64,000 nt of DNA from Lepeophtheirus salmonis. Its lineage: Eukaryota; Arthropoda; Copepoda; Siphonostomatoida; Caligidae. A program made the translations under genes and the position numbers. Positions 1 to 10,060 of the stretch are shown piece by piece (position 1 is the first letter of the stretch; each line of letters begins with the position of its first letter). The notes under the pieces are model-generated. The model was not told where the DNA came from and made no database searches. It worked only from the letters and a program-made list of their open reading frames with translations. The stretch spans positions 14,942,001-15,006,000 of the forward strand of contig NC_052138.2 in the NCBI RefSeq assembly GCF_016086655.4, read 5' to 3'.

Positions 1-330
1 AATGTTGTTTGACACATCGAGAGCCATTTTCCAGCAGGATGGTGCCCCCTGCTCACCCCTCCAAAAAGGCACAAAAGTGGTCTTCAGACAACTTGGATTC
101 CTGCCAACAGTCCTAATTCGTCTCCCATTGAAAATTTGTGAGCATTGGTCCAGAGGGAACTCAATGAAAATCCTCCAGCAACTTCAGAGGATGAATTTAA
201 AAAAAAATGACAAAAGCTTGGGGAAAAAATTTCTCCAGATACTTTGAATAATCTGTATGGAGAAGGAATTTTGCCATTTTTTCCACTAAGTCATATTCCT
301 TTTTTGCCTTCACCTTTTTTCCATGCCATT
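1..330 (+). pseudogene. Tc1-like transposase, C-terminal remnant
   Basis: Tc1-like transposases cut and paste DNA with a DDE/D catalytic triad. Here only the C-terminal third is present, cut by the window edge. The block FQQDGAP around the second catalytic Asp lies near bases 30-50. The third motif SPIENL, with the Tc1-type catalytic Glu, lies near 121-138 in a different frame. Shortly after, the family-typical tail (NENPPATSEDEF, then KKMTKAWGK) continues across further frame changes to about 235. A stop directly follows the SPIENL block. The copy therefore carries several frameshifts and at least one stop and cannot make enzyme. The N-terminal helix-turn-helix region would lie left of the window. 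Identification rests on motif order and spacing; the exact Tc1 subfamily is not resolved. Confidence 0.75.
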
Positions 331-1329
331 TTTTGTAATATTAATATTTTCGATAAATAAAACTTAAGACAATTATTCGAAACAAAGCCCCATATTCATA
401 TGCCATTGTATCATTCTAGAAAAATACAGTTAAAAAATCGTTGAAAGAGCCTATAAATCACTTCTTATGGTTATCAAAACTTGGCTCGAGATCCATTGTC
501 AGTACGAATTCATAGTTAAAGATACAAAACTTCAAGAATTCGAGTCCTTTGATGCAGCTTATTATTGTACTCATTGGGAAAAAAGAAGGTTCGTAAAGAG
601 ACAAACACCATTGTCCTTATCTTTCTTTTCCGATTCCAGAATGATCCAACTGTAATGAACTTTACATTTTTCCTTGCTTGACGTCTCTCATTTCCTCGTG
701 CCTTTATAAGACCTAACATTTGATTAACTCCTTAAACCCTCTCAGTGTTCTGCTTCACAACAGCCAACAGCCTCTTCTTCCGACACATCCGCTATACAAT
801 ACAATTTATGCCAAAAGTGGCTATTATTATTAATGAATATGCCCAAGCTTTAATTTAAGGATTTATTAAAATTATAATTATGTGTTATATTTATAACACA
901 AAATTATTTTAAACAAAAATACAAAAAAAATATTTTATATAAAAGTCGTAAATTATTGTAAATTGCAAAATCAGATACTTATGTACTTCTTTTTATACAA
1001 TATTTTGGCGCTTTTGTTTTGTATGTGTATTTGATCTCTTGCCGATTTTATAAGTACATTAATAAAAAATTAACATTCAATAATTTGAATTCTAATTTAT
1101 TTTTACAGTGATAAATATTTTATAAAGAACAAAAAAAGTATAGTTAACGAGGAAGAAAATTACGAAGTATAACTCCAAGAAAACCATCTCCACTGTAAAG
1201 CATGGAAGAGGAAACACCATGCTTTGATGTTGTTTCTCTGCTAAAGGGAAAAGACTACTTCATTGCATCGAAGGGAGGATAAACGGGAAATCTTAGGGGA
1301 AAAATTACTAAATGGTAAGGGAAAAAATG
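331..1329. other. AT-rich stretch, no gene seen
   Basis: Only short chance ORFs in A+T-rich sequence are present. No splice-bounded coding block, RNA gene or terminal repeat was recognised. Confidence 0.5.
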
Positions 1330-1720
1330 TCAAAGGAAACGCATAGGAGTACTTCTAGCAAATGTCCTTGTTTATAGCCTTTTTTCCTTCCTCTCTTGAC
1401 TCAGCTGACTGTAGCTGATCAAATGAAACGTCATCATCATTTTTCTTTCTCTCCTCCAAAACATTCTTCAAATTGTCAGGGTTACCATGTAGATTTTCGG
1501 CTACTTTTTTTATATGCCCATTCTACACTGGATTTTCATCATTGCTAATTTTTAAGAAACTAGCCGTAATACACAGCACTGCAATATAGAAGATAACTCC
1601 CCTAGATATCATTTGTGTTACTCTACGTTTTTCATGAACACACTTACACGTAGTTACTCAATACTTGAATGTTCGCTCCTCAAGAATGAAAGACGTAATA
1701 TTTGAGAAAAAAACGCCATA
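1330..1720 (-). repeat. Dispersed repeat A, copy 1 (minus), followed by a plus-oriented tail segment
   Basis: Bases about 1330-1545 read in reverse give the family A core: the gtaaccctgacaattt head, the tttcatttgatcagct block and the ataaacaaggacattt block. From about 1610 to 1720 a plus-oriented piece of the family tail follows (gttactctacg, catgaacacac, then a ctcctcaagaatgaa block). A minus head facing a plus tail fits an inverted pair that has lost its middle. No coding capacity is conserved. Confidence 0.65.
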
Positions 1721-2194
1721 AAATTTTAATTGGAGTGTGACCCGCACAAATTAATTTTGAGACCTTAACCCTTGATTCCCACTCTGATAAAAAAATGTAT
1801 ATGTTTATGTAGCTGATATTTCATAAAAACAATAAATAATCTGAACTTTGGAAGTCAGTCACTGACAATTCCCAGAATTTTGAAGCATTTGAGAGTGTTA
1901 AATTCAAGTTTTCACCCGGTATTGTGCTCATAGAATATTTAAGTACTACCACTTAATCGTTGTTACAAACCTTTATTTTTTTCTCTCAAAATGACACTTA
2001 TAAACATCTCAGATGTGATTTTACCAGAACAAATTCAATTATAATTCTGTTGTGGCAAAGTCAAAGTCATTAGCTGATTATTGAACTAGTAGTAGAAAAC
2101 GGCATGACCGAATTTATTTTGTATCGACGGGAAGACAAACCTTGACTTATAAATATAAATGATACCTTCTGGAGAAAATCTTTATGTTATTCTG

Positions 2195-2480
2195 AGTTTT
2201 TCATGAGAATATTCAAACATAACTACTCAATACTTGGATGATCTCTCCTCATGAATGAAATAATAATTATAAGAGATGGAGAAAATAAAGAAACTTGTTC
2301 AGGTCAACAACAACAACAAAGCTCCCATGCTAAAAATATGACGCCCTGAGCAATAGGTTAACATGCTCGTTGCTACAGTGTTATTTATTAGATCAAGTTG
2401 TAATACTCAAAAATGAGGATCCACCAAACATCCAAACAAACTCTACATTATTAATATAGATAAGTATAGATACACTAGAA
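2195..2480 (+). repeat. Dispersed repeat B, copy 1
   Basis: This stretch shares an ordered set of blocks with 4885-5280 and 5905-6790: tttttcatgag, actactcaatacttg, ctctcctcatgaatgaa, a gctcgttg block and a final actcaaaaatga block followed by tccaaacaaa. The start of the unit resembles the tail of repeat A, so A and B may be parts of one longer element. It is non-coding. Confidence 0.55.
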
Positions 2481-3714
2481 GATAAACAGAGCTGTATAAA
2501 ATATGACCTACAGGTTTGTAAAAATGAATGAAATATTGCAGACGTTTAGGTAATATTTGGGGTAGGGTATTTTTGAGAGCGTGAGGGAAAGACGGGTGTG
2601 AAATATATGGTACCACTAAATTAAGACCCAATTTAACATCAGCTGCCTGTTATTTGATAAACAGCTTGATAAATACTTACTGTTTTGTAGAGTTATGAGT
2701 TTTATACCAAATAAAGTAAAGGAAATCATTCTTAATGTAGAACTTATTCGTTTAAGCATAAAAAGACAAACAGAAGCAAACCTTATGAGAATAGAAGAAT
2801 ATATTTTAGCAATCTAGATCCCTCTAAATAATTCCAAATGAGGAGTTTGATTGATGCAAGAAGAGTTGAAATCAATGTTAAATATCTTTCAAACACTGAT
2901 AGAGATATCTGAGAGGAAAACTTGGTACAACCATTCACTTGAATTAGAAAGCAAGGAGGAATGTTTGTTTCAAAAAATTTCAAGTTTTATAGAAACTACT
3001 AACCGTCCAGTACTACTTGTCTGCAGATGCTGAAAAATCTCGTATGATTTGAAACGATAAGAATGACAGAAAACATTATGAAATGTAAAAATCCAAAGTT
3101 TCAAAATTAAATGCGAATTAGTCCATTAGATAACTTACATTTAATTAGCAAATACTATTCAAATATATTGGATATGAAACATATATAAATTTATTTAATT
3201 TTCCTGCCTCTAAAATATAAATTACAATTAATTGACTAAATTATATTTCATTTTGGAACATTTTTATACTTAACCTGTCATTGATTAATTATTTATTAAA
3301 TATTATAAAAGAAAGTTTAAAATTAAACTGAAAAAATCAATCAAAGTCGAACTTTTTTTTGCTGGCACATTTTTTCTGTTATAATGTCAGGTTTATTTTT
3401 TCGTTTTATCAATAATATCAATCAATTGAGAAAAAAATTGGAAAAAATAAATATTAGCTTCCTAACATCATTCTTTATTTTACTTGATTTTGTACTATTA
3501 GACACATTTTGTTGTAACTGTACTTTAGATAACTGAATAAATCATTAATCGTTTGAATGCTAGAATGTATATTTTATCAATTAGTATTGCCTCAAATTTT
3601 CATATACAAAGCATAAGTCTAGATCGAAATCATTCTCAAAAAACGTGATTGTTAGAAAAGGCTTTAAAGGCGTAACCTATTGCAATTGAAAATTTTAATT
3701 ATCATTTTCAGTTA
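2481..3714. other. AT-rich stretch, no gene seen
   Basis: Two overlapping ORFs of about 60-66 codons near 2783-3033 lie on opposite strands and look like chance frames. Nothing else was recognised. Confidence 0.45.
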
Positions 3715-3800
3715 TGCGAAAAACTTGTCCTGAAATATCCTGACAATTTGAAGAATGTTTGGGAGAAGGCAGCTTAGCCGCCATGACGTTTTATAAAACG
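3715..3800 (+). repeat. Repeat A, short fragment
   Basis: It carries the head of family A (cctgacaatttgaagaatg followed by gggagaaggcagcttag) and the start of the catgacgttt block, then the match stops. Confidence 0.6.
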
Positions 3801-3965
3801 TGAAAGGAAGAAAATAGAAGCATACTGTATAATTTTTACCGCGCGTCATACTTTCTCTTTCTATCTCCAATTTGAAGACAGTGACAGTAGAAAGTTTAAA
3901 TTCAATTATGGAAACCTTTTAATACTAAAGAAATAACTTCACTTAATGAAGCCAAGTGAAAACTA

Positions 3966-4285
3966 CTATATTACTGGAGAAGGACTAGGAGTCAATACGT
4001 GGACTGATGATGAGGCCTGGAGGAGATCACATCTCATTTTGTGAAGTACTTCCACTATTTCTCCTCTGGCCTGTTTCCTGAGTCGATGGATCCACTCCAA
4101 GTCCCTCTTTTCCCCCCTTACCCCTGTATACTCTATAAGAAAGAAACTCATAACCTTCTCCACATAATGAGACCTTCCATCTACTTTCATGACCCTCCAA
4201 AGTGATAATTGTTCGAATATATCGAAAAAGTCAATGTCCTTCTTCTCATACTCCAATGACAATAATATATTCTCCGCTTCGCAAA
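3966..4285 (-). CDS. Unassigned ORF or exon, about 105 codons
   Basis: A minus-strand open frame runs from just after a TAA near 4293 down to a TAG near 3966. The translation starts roughly CEAENILLSLEYEKKDIDFF and contains charged, protein-like blocks (EQLSLWRVMKVDGRSHYVEK, RGEKRDLEWIHRLRKQARGE). Amino-acid composition is far more balanced than in the AT-driven chance frames around it. There is no good in-frame Met at the start, so if real it is an exon rather than a whole gene. A possible acceptor is the gcgaag near 4280. A strong donor-like GGGGTAAGG inside the frame near 4130 could end the exon early. I do not recognise the family. The alternatives are a fragment of an unknown mobile element or a chance frame. 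Confidence 0.3.
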
Positions 4286-4884
4286 GTTATTTCCTTAGTA
4301 TTTCAAGGTTGGGATAATTGAATTTCAACTTTCCGCTGACGCTGTCTCAGTTATAAAACTCTAAAAATATCTTTAAAATCCACGTATAAAATATGATTTT
4401 TAATATGTATTGTACAGCCTTAAATTCATTTTATTTTTAAATCATATTTTATTAATAAAAAAAGTGTCAAAGTACATTAATAATATAGGCACATCCATTG
4501 ATACAACTTAATTTATCATACTATAACAAGTAAAAATATATTAAACTAGCAGAATATCCGTTGGATGAAGTTATAAACGAATTTTATTAAAAGGAATGAC
4601 ATGAAAATATGGAACTAGAGAACTGTTGGTTGAAAATATTTTGCATAAGAATGTTACACCCAAGGGCAATTGGCCGAATGTACATTTCACCGAATGTACA
4701 AATCGCCACAGGGCCATTTTGCATATTTGACAATAAAGGCTATTTAATATATTGCGATACTGTATTTTTAGCGGTTGTACCCGACATTGTCCGAAGTAAT
4801 TAAGCATTGGCTACAAGACAAACTTTCCTTTAATTATAAAGAAGATAACAGAACCAACAAATCCTGAATGTTACTCAGCGTTTC

Positions 4885-5280
4885 TTATGAGTAGATTCAC
4901 ACATAGTTCATCAATACGTATATGTTCTATCCTCAAGTATGAAGGAATAATTTTGAAAAAAAAATAAAGAAATGAATATAACGTGATGAGGTAAAGAGTA
5001 CGTAAGTCACTTGAGCGATAAGTGGCTAATCTTTAGCAACAAACGATCGTTCCAAAACCTCATCTTAAGTCACCGTCATTTTTTTAATATTTATTAAGGT
5101 TGACTTCTTTTCTTCTTTAATTTGAGGTTTAGCTACAAACGATCGTTGTTAAAAATGAGTCCTCCACTCATTTTTGAGATACACTAAATATGACTGTACA
5201 TAATCCAAACATAGACTAATACATACAGACAAAATTTTCTTCATTCTATACATTGCACATATAAATATTGGCTCATATGG
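4885..5280 (+). repeat. Dispersed repeat B, copy 2
   Basis: It has the same block order as 2195-2480 and 5905-6790: gttactcagcgtttc, a ctcaagtatgaaggaata block, gtgatgaggtaaagagta, the duplicated aacgatcgtt motif, aaaaatgagtcctc and a final cataatccaaacat block. It is non-coding. It holds two copies of acaaacgatcgtt about 95 bp apart, which suggests an internal duplication. Confidence 0.55.
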
Positions 5281-5904
5281 AATAAATAATACTGCTGTTT
5301 TTATTCCAAATATCCACAGTTCCAGGCCTCAGCGCCTCTAGTGGACAAAAAAGTATTATCCTAACTTTAGACAAAAAAAAATTGATTGGGTGGTCTTTGT
5401 TTAGCCACTTGGTTTTATACCTTAGGTGAAGCATATAATACTAGAGACTTTCTAGTACCATTATCTAGTCTCTTGTATTAGATGGATTCTGAGGGAAGCT
5501 AGGTGGGCTGTACAAGTCGACTAAACTTGGCATGTTAAGGTGGGCTAGTAATGCTACAAAACTCCCTTTCACACAAATTACGTATTTAAAAATGTAACCT
5601 AAAGAGCAATATTTAATATTTTCTCTCCAAAAAGTAGAAAATATGTAGTTTTTTCCAAAAAATGTGAAAATATTTTGTTTTTCACCAAAATCCAAAAATA
5701 TGTTGTGAAATGTGTCATCACATATTTTTTCATGCCCTTTTAAACCTAATAAGGATCAAGAAGCTGTTATTATTTTGCTGATTTGCCAACGGGTAGAGTT
5801 AAGAAGTCCCGGCCATAATTTGCGTATTTTGTAGCATTTTTTTCAATACAAAAAATAATTGCATTTATGCATTCTTGTACCATATAACTCCCCAAAAAAT
5901 CATA
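5281..5904. other. No gene seen
   Basis: A 76-codon minus ORF at 5465-5695 is compositionally AT-driven, with F/K/Y-rich runs, and has no splice or start support. Confidence 0.45.
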
Positions 5905-6790
5905 CGTGTTACTCTCCGTTTTTCATGAGCACACACACGCGTAGTTACTCAGTACTTATATTTTCTCTCCACAAGAATGAATGAATAATCATGAAAGTTT
6001 GAGAACGAAAAAAATACTATGACTTGATAAGCCAGTGAGTACTTAAGAGCAGTGGTCTCCAACCTTTTTCTAACACTTGACAATTTTACTGCAAACGGAT
6101 GTGGGTGTTAAATAATAACAATAATAAAGGTGAATCCGCTGTGTTCTCGTATGGAGCTTTAATAGCACATTACTCCAACATTACAATGCTATTATAACAT
6201 TAGGAAATAATAACTTAATTAGAAAATTACTCAAACAATAGAATTCTATTGTAACGTCAAAAACTGCCTGTAACTCTAAATCAATGGAAGCTCTGACCTT
6301 GTTTTTTTAGCAACAATATGGTTCCAGAACAATAAAAAAAGAATACGGAGAGCATGTAATAGGCATTTAGCTTGTTGCCTGTGAAATCCGATGAGGGAAT
6401 TAAAAATTATCAACCAAAAATAATTAGGAACTACCTCACACAATTAATTATATTTTATAATTTATATTTAATATTTTCTTCTTCTTCTACGACCTGAAAA
6501 TGAAGTAGTAAGTCCCCTTTAGTTAATGTCCCAGACTTAGATAATACATGATAATAAAATAACTAATTAATTCTTTTACCGGTCCGCCACCCAGTGTTTG
6601 TAAATCATTGCTGTAGACTATAAAGCTATAGTGCTCGTTGTTAAAAATGAGTTATCAACTCATATTCTTTTCTTAGATCAAGTATCTATGCAGTCCTACG
6701 ATACACTCAAAAATGACTTTACGGATAGCATACATACATAAAAGAAAATTTACTTTATTAATATAAATACTAAATATTCAATAAGTTGAA
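5905..6790 (+). repeat. Dispersed repeat B, copy 3, split by a MITE
   Basis: The left part (about 5905-6049) and right part (about 6614-6790) together rebuild the unit seen at 4885-5280. The join falls at an inserted hAT-like MITE at 6050-6613, so the repeat is older than the MITE. Confidence 0.55.
6050..6613. mobile_element. hAT-like MITE inserted in repeat B
   Basis: The left end reads CAGTGGTCTCCAACCTTTTT. The right end, read in reverse, starts CAGCAATGATTTACAAACAC and continues into a GC-richer GGTGGCGGACCGG. A CAGNG start followed by a CAAC/ACAAAC block is typical of hAT ends. The element interrupts a repeat whose two halves are recognisable on each side, which supports an insertion. 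A clean 8-bp target duplication was not visible (cttaagag on the left, tagactat on the right), so the boundaries or decay are uncertain. It has no coding capacity. Confidence 0.5.
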
Positions 6791-7129
6791 TTATTTTACC
6801 ACAAGACCCTCGATCGTTTTCTAAGTAATCTTATGTAATAAACAACACTCATTGCCGACTTAAAAATATGATCATTTTAGAATAATTTTTTTGATGATAT
6901 GGTGGAGATACACATTATGCAATGCAACTTAAAAATAAAGGAGTTACAATGAAAATAAATGGTACATATGGACCAAGAATCTGCCACTATATTTTTCCTC
7001 GTCGATCGGACAAGTTGTCATTAAAATTAATATTACAACCAAAGTAGTAGGACAGCGGGAAGAACTGATTATCGAAAAGTAATTATTGAAAATAGGTTAT
7101 AAGAAAGTCTGTCGTTCTATTTTAACCAC

Positions 7130-7262
7130 TGGAGAGTTCATCTTCCTTTTTTCATGCCAAGGGAAGTTCATCCCATGACAAGTTCATCGTGAGGAATGTT
7201 CATTCCGAAGCAAATTTATCCCAAGAAAAGTTCAACCCGAGAAAAGATCATCACGAGAAAAA
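7130..7262 (+). repeat. Degenerate minisatellite, about 16-17 bp period
   Basis: About seven units of an aagttcatcccgaga-like motif follow one another: gggaagttcatcccatg, acaagttcatcgtgagg, aatgttcattccgaagc, aaatttatcccaagaa, aagttcaacccgagaa and aagatcatcacgagaa. Substitutions differ in each unit, so the array is old. No open frame uses it. Confidence 0.7.
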
Positions 7263-7514
7263 AACCATATTTTTATTTAATATAATATAAGTATTAGAAA
7301 AAGAAAAATAAGTGTGTTGTATGTATAATTTGCTTTTTCAATTTTTAAATGTATTTACCAAATATAAAATAAAAGTATAGATAACTCATTATGTACAAAT
7401 GAATTCAAGCAAAAAAAGGAATTCATGTTTGAGTGCAGAATCCAAAACTGACATCAGTTTTTCTCTCAGTCATTTGAATTTTAAATTATATGTCACTATA
7501 TTAATTTAGGACTA

Positions 7515-8786
7515 CAGGGTGTCCACGATAAATTGGAACTATCTTAAAATTCAAACTGCTTGATAAAAATGGAATTTGGAGTGTATTTGTTAATACGAAA
7601 AAGTTAGACATGATATTAAACAATAAATTTATTCAACATGTCCTCCCTCAGCAGCCACCATCTTCTCCATCCTGCCCCTAAACGATTTGCATGCCCTGAT
7701 GACTTCCGCGGAATCGACAGCGTTCCACTCCCTCGTAATGGAGCCCTTCATGGCCGCGATGCTCTTGTGGCTGACCTTGCACACCTCCCTTTCCAACTTC
7801 CCATACCAGTAGTAATCACACGGATTGAGGTCGGGTGAGTTGGAGGGCCAGGTGTTGCCATCCCAGAAAGTGATGTCGTAGGAGTTGAAGAGGTTAGTGG
7901 TCCACATAGCGATGTGTGCGGGCACTGAGTCTTGTTGGAATATGGACTCCTTCCCAGCGGCGGTATCCTTCATCCAGGGGATGACGAACTCCTCCATGAC
8001 TTCGCAGTACCTTATTGCGTTAACCCTTTCCTTGGGATTGAAGAAGAAAGGAGGCATCACCTCACCAGTGCTGCAGATGACACCCAGGGGCATCACGGAG
8101 GCCGGGAACTTTGTAGTCAAGACCGCAGGGACCTCTTCTCTCTCCTTGGCAAGCCACCTGTCATTCTGGACGTTGTAGCTTCTGTCGACAGGCCAGTTCT
8201 TCTCGTCGGAGAAGAAGATAATTCTTCCTCCATGGCTCTTCAGGTCATTGAGGAGACGCTTACCGTTGAGCCTGGTGGCCTTCATGAATGCCGTGATGAT
8301 GTGTTGTTTGGTCATTTGGTATGACCTGTACCCGAGGTCCTCATTCACAGCCTTGGAGACCAGCTGCTTGCTCACTCCACGGTTCTTGGCCAGCCTGGAC
8401 AAGAAAGTCCACAGCGAAGCCTTGATGGACTTCCGGAGCCCTTCAAGGAAGCGGGGAGTGCAGATTCGGTCACTTCTCATGTTGTGAGCCATGCGGCAGA
8501 CATTCCTCCCAACCTCCCAGGCATTGAAGACCCGGTACACCGTCGTCTTGGGGTAGTTAAGAAGCTTGTAAATAGTAGAGGGCTTGTGTCCCGTGAGAGC
8601 CAATTCGAGGATGGAGTCTCTCTTGCTTGTTCCATGATGACTATTGTTTGTTGTCAAAACAATTGTGGGGGAAGTTATAGTGCATTATTCACGCAACCTT
8701 TTATATTAGTATGATTTAACCCCGTATATCCACATTATGGATCTGGATGAAGTTTAAAGTAGTTCCAATTTATCGTGGACACCCTG
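7515..8786 (-). mobile_element. Complete maT-like Tc1/mariner element (1272 bp)
   Basis: The left TIR begins CAGGGTGTCCACGATAAATT at 7515. The right TIR ends at 8786 with the exact reverse complement. The match is perfect for 26 bp (7515-7540 against 8761-8786), with a weaker match further in. TA dinucleotides flank both ends (7513-7514 and 8787-8788), the duplication made by this superfamily. The single internal gene is open over its full length. Intact TIRs, TA duplication and uninterrupted ORF are what a recently mobile autonomous copy looks like. Confidence 0.93.
7629..8657 (-). CDS. maT-like transposase (DD37D), 342 aa
   Basis: Transposase of the Tc1/mariner superfamily. It would bind the element's TIRs and excise and reinsert the element at TA sites in the nucleus. 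Two helix-turn-helix-like segments lie at about residues 14-45 (ILELALTGHKPSTIYKLLN) and 85-115 (KNRGVSKQLVSKAVNEDLG). The catalytic triad is D151 in FFSDEKNW, D243 in IFQQDSVPAH and D281 in SPDLNPCDYYW. There are 37 residues between the last two Asp, which is the DD37D signature of the maT clade. The C-terminus has the usual EAEGG-like ending (VAAEGGHVE). Length is normal for the family (about 340 aa). The ATG at 8657 is the first in the frame inside the right TIR, and the stop is at 7629-7631, close to the left TIR. No inactivating lesion was seen. Base composition is richer in G+C than its surroundings, fitting a horizontally mobile gene. Confidence 0.93.
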   Translation of the reverse strand: MTTNNSHHGTSKRDSILELALTGHKPSTIYKLLNYPKTTVYRVFNAWEVGRNVCRMAHNMRSDRICTPRFLEGLRKSIKASLWTFLSRLAKNRGVSKQLVSKAVNEDLGYRSYQMTKQHIITAFMKATRLNGKRLLNDLKSHGGRIIFFSDEKNWPVDRSYNVQNDRWLAKEREEVPAVLTTKFPASVMPLGVICSTGEVMPPFFFNPKERVNAIRYCEVMEEFVIPWMKDTAAGKESIFQQDSVPAHIAMWTTNLFNSYDITFWDGNTWPSNSPDLNPCDYYWYGKLEREVCKVSHKSIAAMKGSITREWNAVDSAEVIRACKSFRGRMEKMVAAEGGHVE

Positions 8787-8799
8787 TATACTGGATTTT

Positions 8800-9060
8800 T
8801 ATTATTTATAGAGGGTAACGTTGAGGGTTTGTAGGGAAGTTCAAAGTGTAAGTCCCTTTTGGACTCAGAGTAGAATTGAGGATCGAGAACGGAGTAATTT
8901 CGGCCTCTATCTCCTTACTTGATACTGAGCAGGATTGGTGTTTATTTCCATATTCTGATGACTGTATGTTGCTAGTCTAATGAAATGACATCGAAGCCTC
9001 TCTTCTCTCAAATTTTCTTCAAATTGTAAAGATTATCATGTTATTTTTTTTTTTATAACC
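8800..9060 (-). repeat. Repeat A, copy 2 (minus)
   Basis: Reverse reading shows the family core in order: the head with a caatttgaag block, a tttcattagactagc block, then the aattctactctgagtcc and ggacttacactttg blocks. The maT element sits immediately to its left. Its head faces the head of the plus copy at 9300-9780. Confidence 0.6.
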
Positions 9061-9299
9061 TTGTTTTTCCACTAAAATAGGTTTTTCTTAATTTCTTTTT
9101 TTCTAATGTACTTAGATTAAATCTTACTTATTATTTAGTACAGTTTTACATTCTAATACTAAATATCTATGCAGCTTAAAGATAAAAATAATTTTATTAT
9201 TTACTTTCTTTCAAAATTGGGTTAATATTCTATTATATTTTTTTTTATTCATTGAGATTTTGATTCTTTAGGAATAAATTAACTAACAACAAATTTGCT

Positions 9300-9780
9300 T
9301 TATCATATCCACCTGGATGGTCATGGTTAGTGATACTAATCAGGTGCATTTTGGGCGTGTTAAAAAAGAAACAGAAAATCAACATGGTAACCCTAATAAT
9401 GAAAATAATGTTTTTGAGGAGAGCGGCTTAGCTGGAATGACATTCATTAGATCAGCTACAAGCATATGTGACGAGGGGGGGGGGGAAATAAACAAGGACA
9501 TATGCAAAATTTTACTCTGATGTCGATCTTCTACTATGAGTCTAACAATAACTCCGCTTCAAGGTTACTCTCTATCCTTCATGAGGACACATAAATTTTG
9601 AATTGGGGTTTGAATATATAAATAATGTTTTATGTAGATGAAAAGAGGGGTCACTCCTCAAGAATGACATAATAATGAGAAAAACTTAGGAAAAAAATCC
9701 CTCTTTAGTTTGCTAACTCCAAAAAAACGGCAAGCAAAAAAATACAGCCGAATCACACAGATGAATAAAATATTATAATA
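9300..9780 (+). repeat. Repeat A, copy 3 (plus)
   Basis: This is one of the longest copies. The order is gcattttgggcgtgttaaaa, aacatggtaaccctaataat, gagagcggcttagctg, cattagatcagctacaag, ataaacaaggacat, a gtcgatcttctactatgagt block, gttactctctatcc and a final gtcactcctcaagaatga block. The 67-codon ORF at 9317-9520 is interrupted or frame-shifted in the other copies, so I do not treat it as a gene. Confidence 0.7.
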
Positions 9781-9939
9781 GAAGAAACCCCACTTTTTGT
9801 AGTTGCTATGTGAATATATGTTTTTTTATTTACCAAAGCCTATCATTATTATTATTCCATTCTTAAATTGAGAACAATAAGTATAAAATAATCACCAGTG
9901 CGTGAAAGACGAACAGTAACACAAAGGATCCCTACCTAT

Positions 9940-10060
9940 ATCTTTTGTTTACTTTATCTCAAAGCTACTTGCAGCTAATTGAATGAAACGTCATGATAGC
10001 TAAGCTGCTCTCCTCCGAAACATTTTTTAACATACCGGCAGATAATATTTTTTTCATCTA
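9940..10060 (-). repeat. Repeat A, fragment (minus)
   Basis: Reverse reading gives agagcagcttagctatcatg, gtttcattcaattagctg and caagtagctttgagat, which is the middle of family A only. Confidence 0.6.

Noticed and set aside
7130..7262. CRISPR-like array
   Set aside because: Units are diverged and contiguous, without spacers; this is eukaryotic minisatellite DNA.
7885..8714. Several plus-strand ORFs of 76-130 codons
   Set aside because: They overlap the intact minus-strand transposase and are its antisense shadows.
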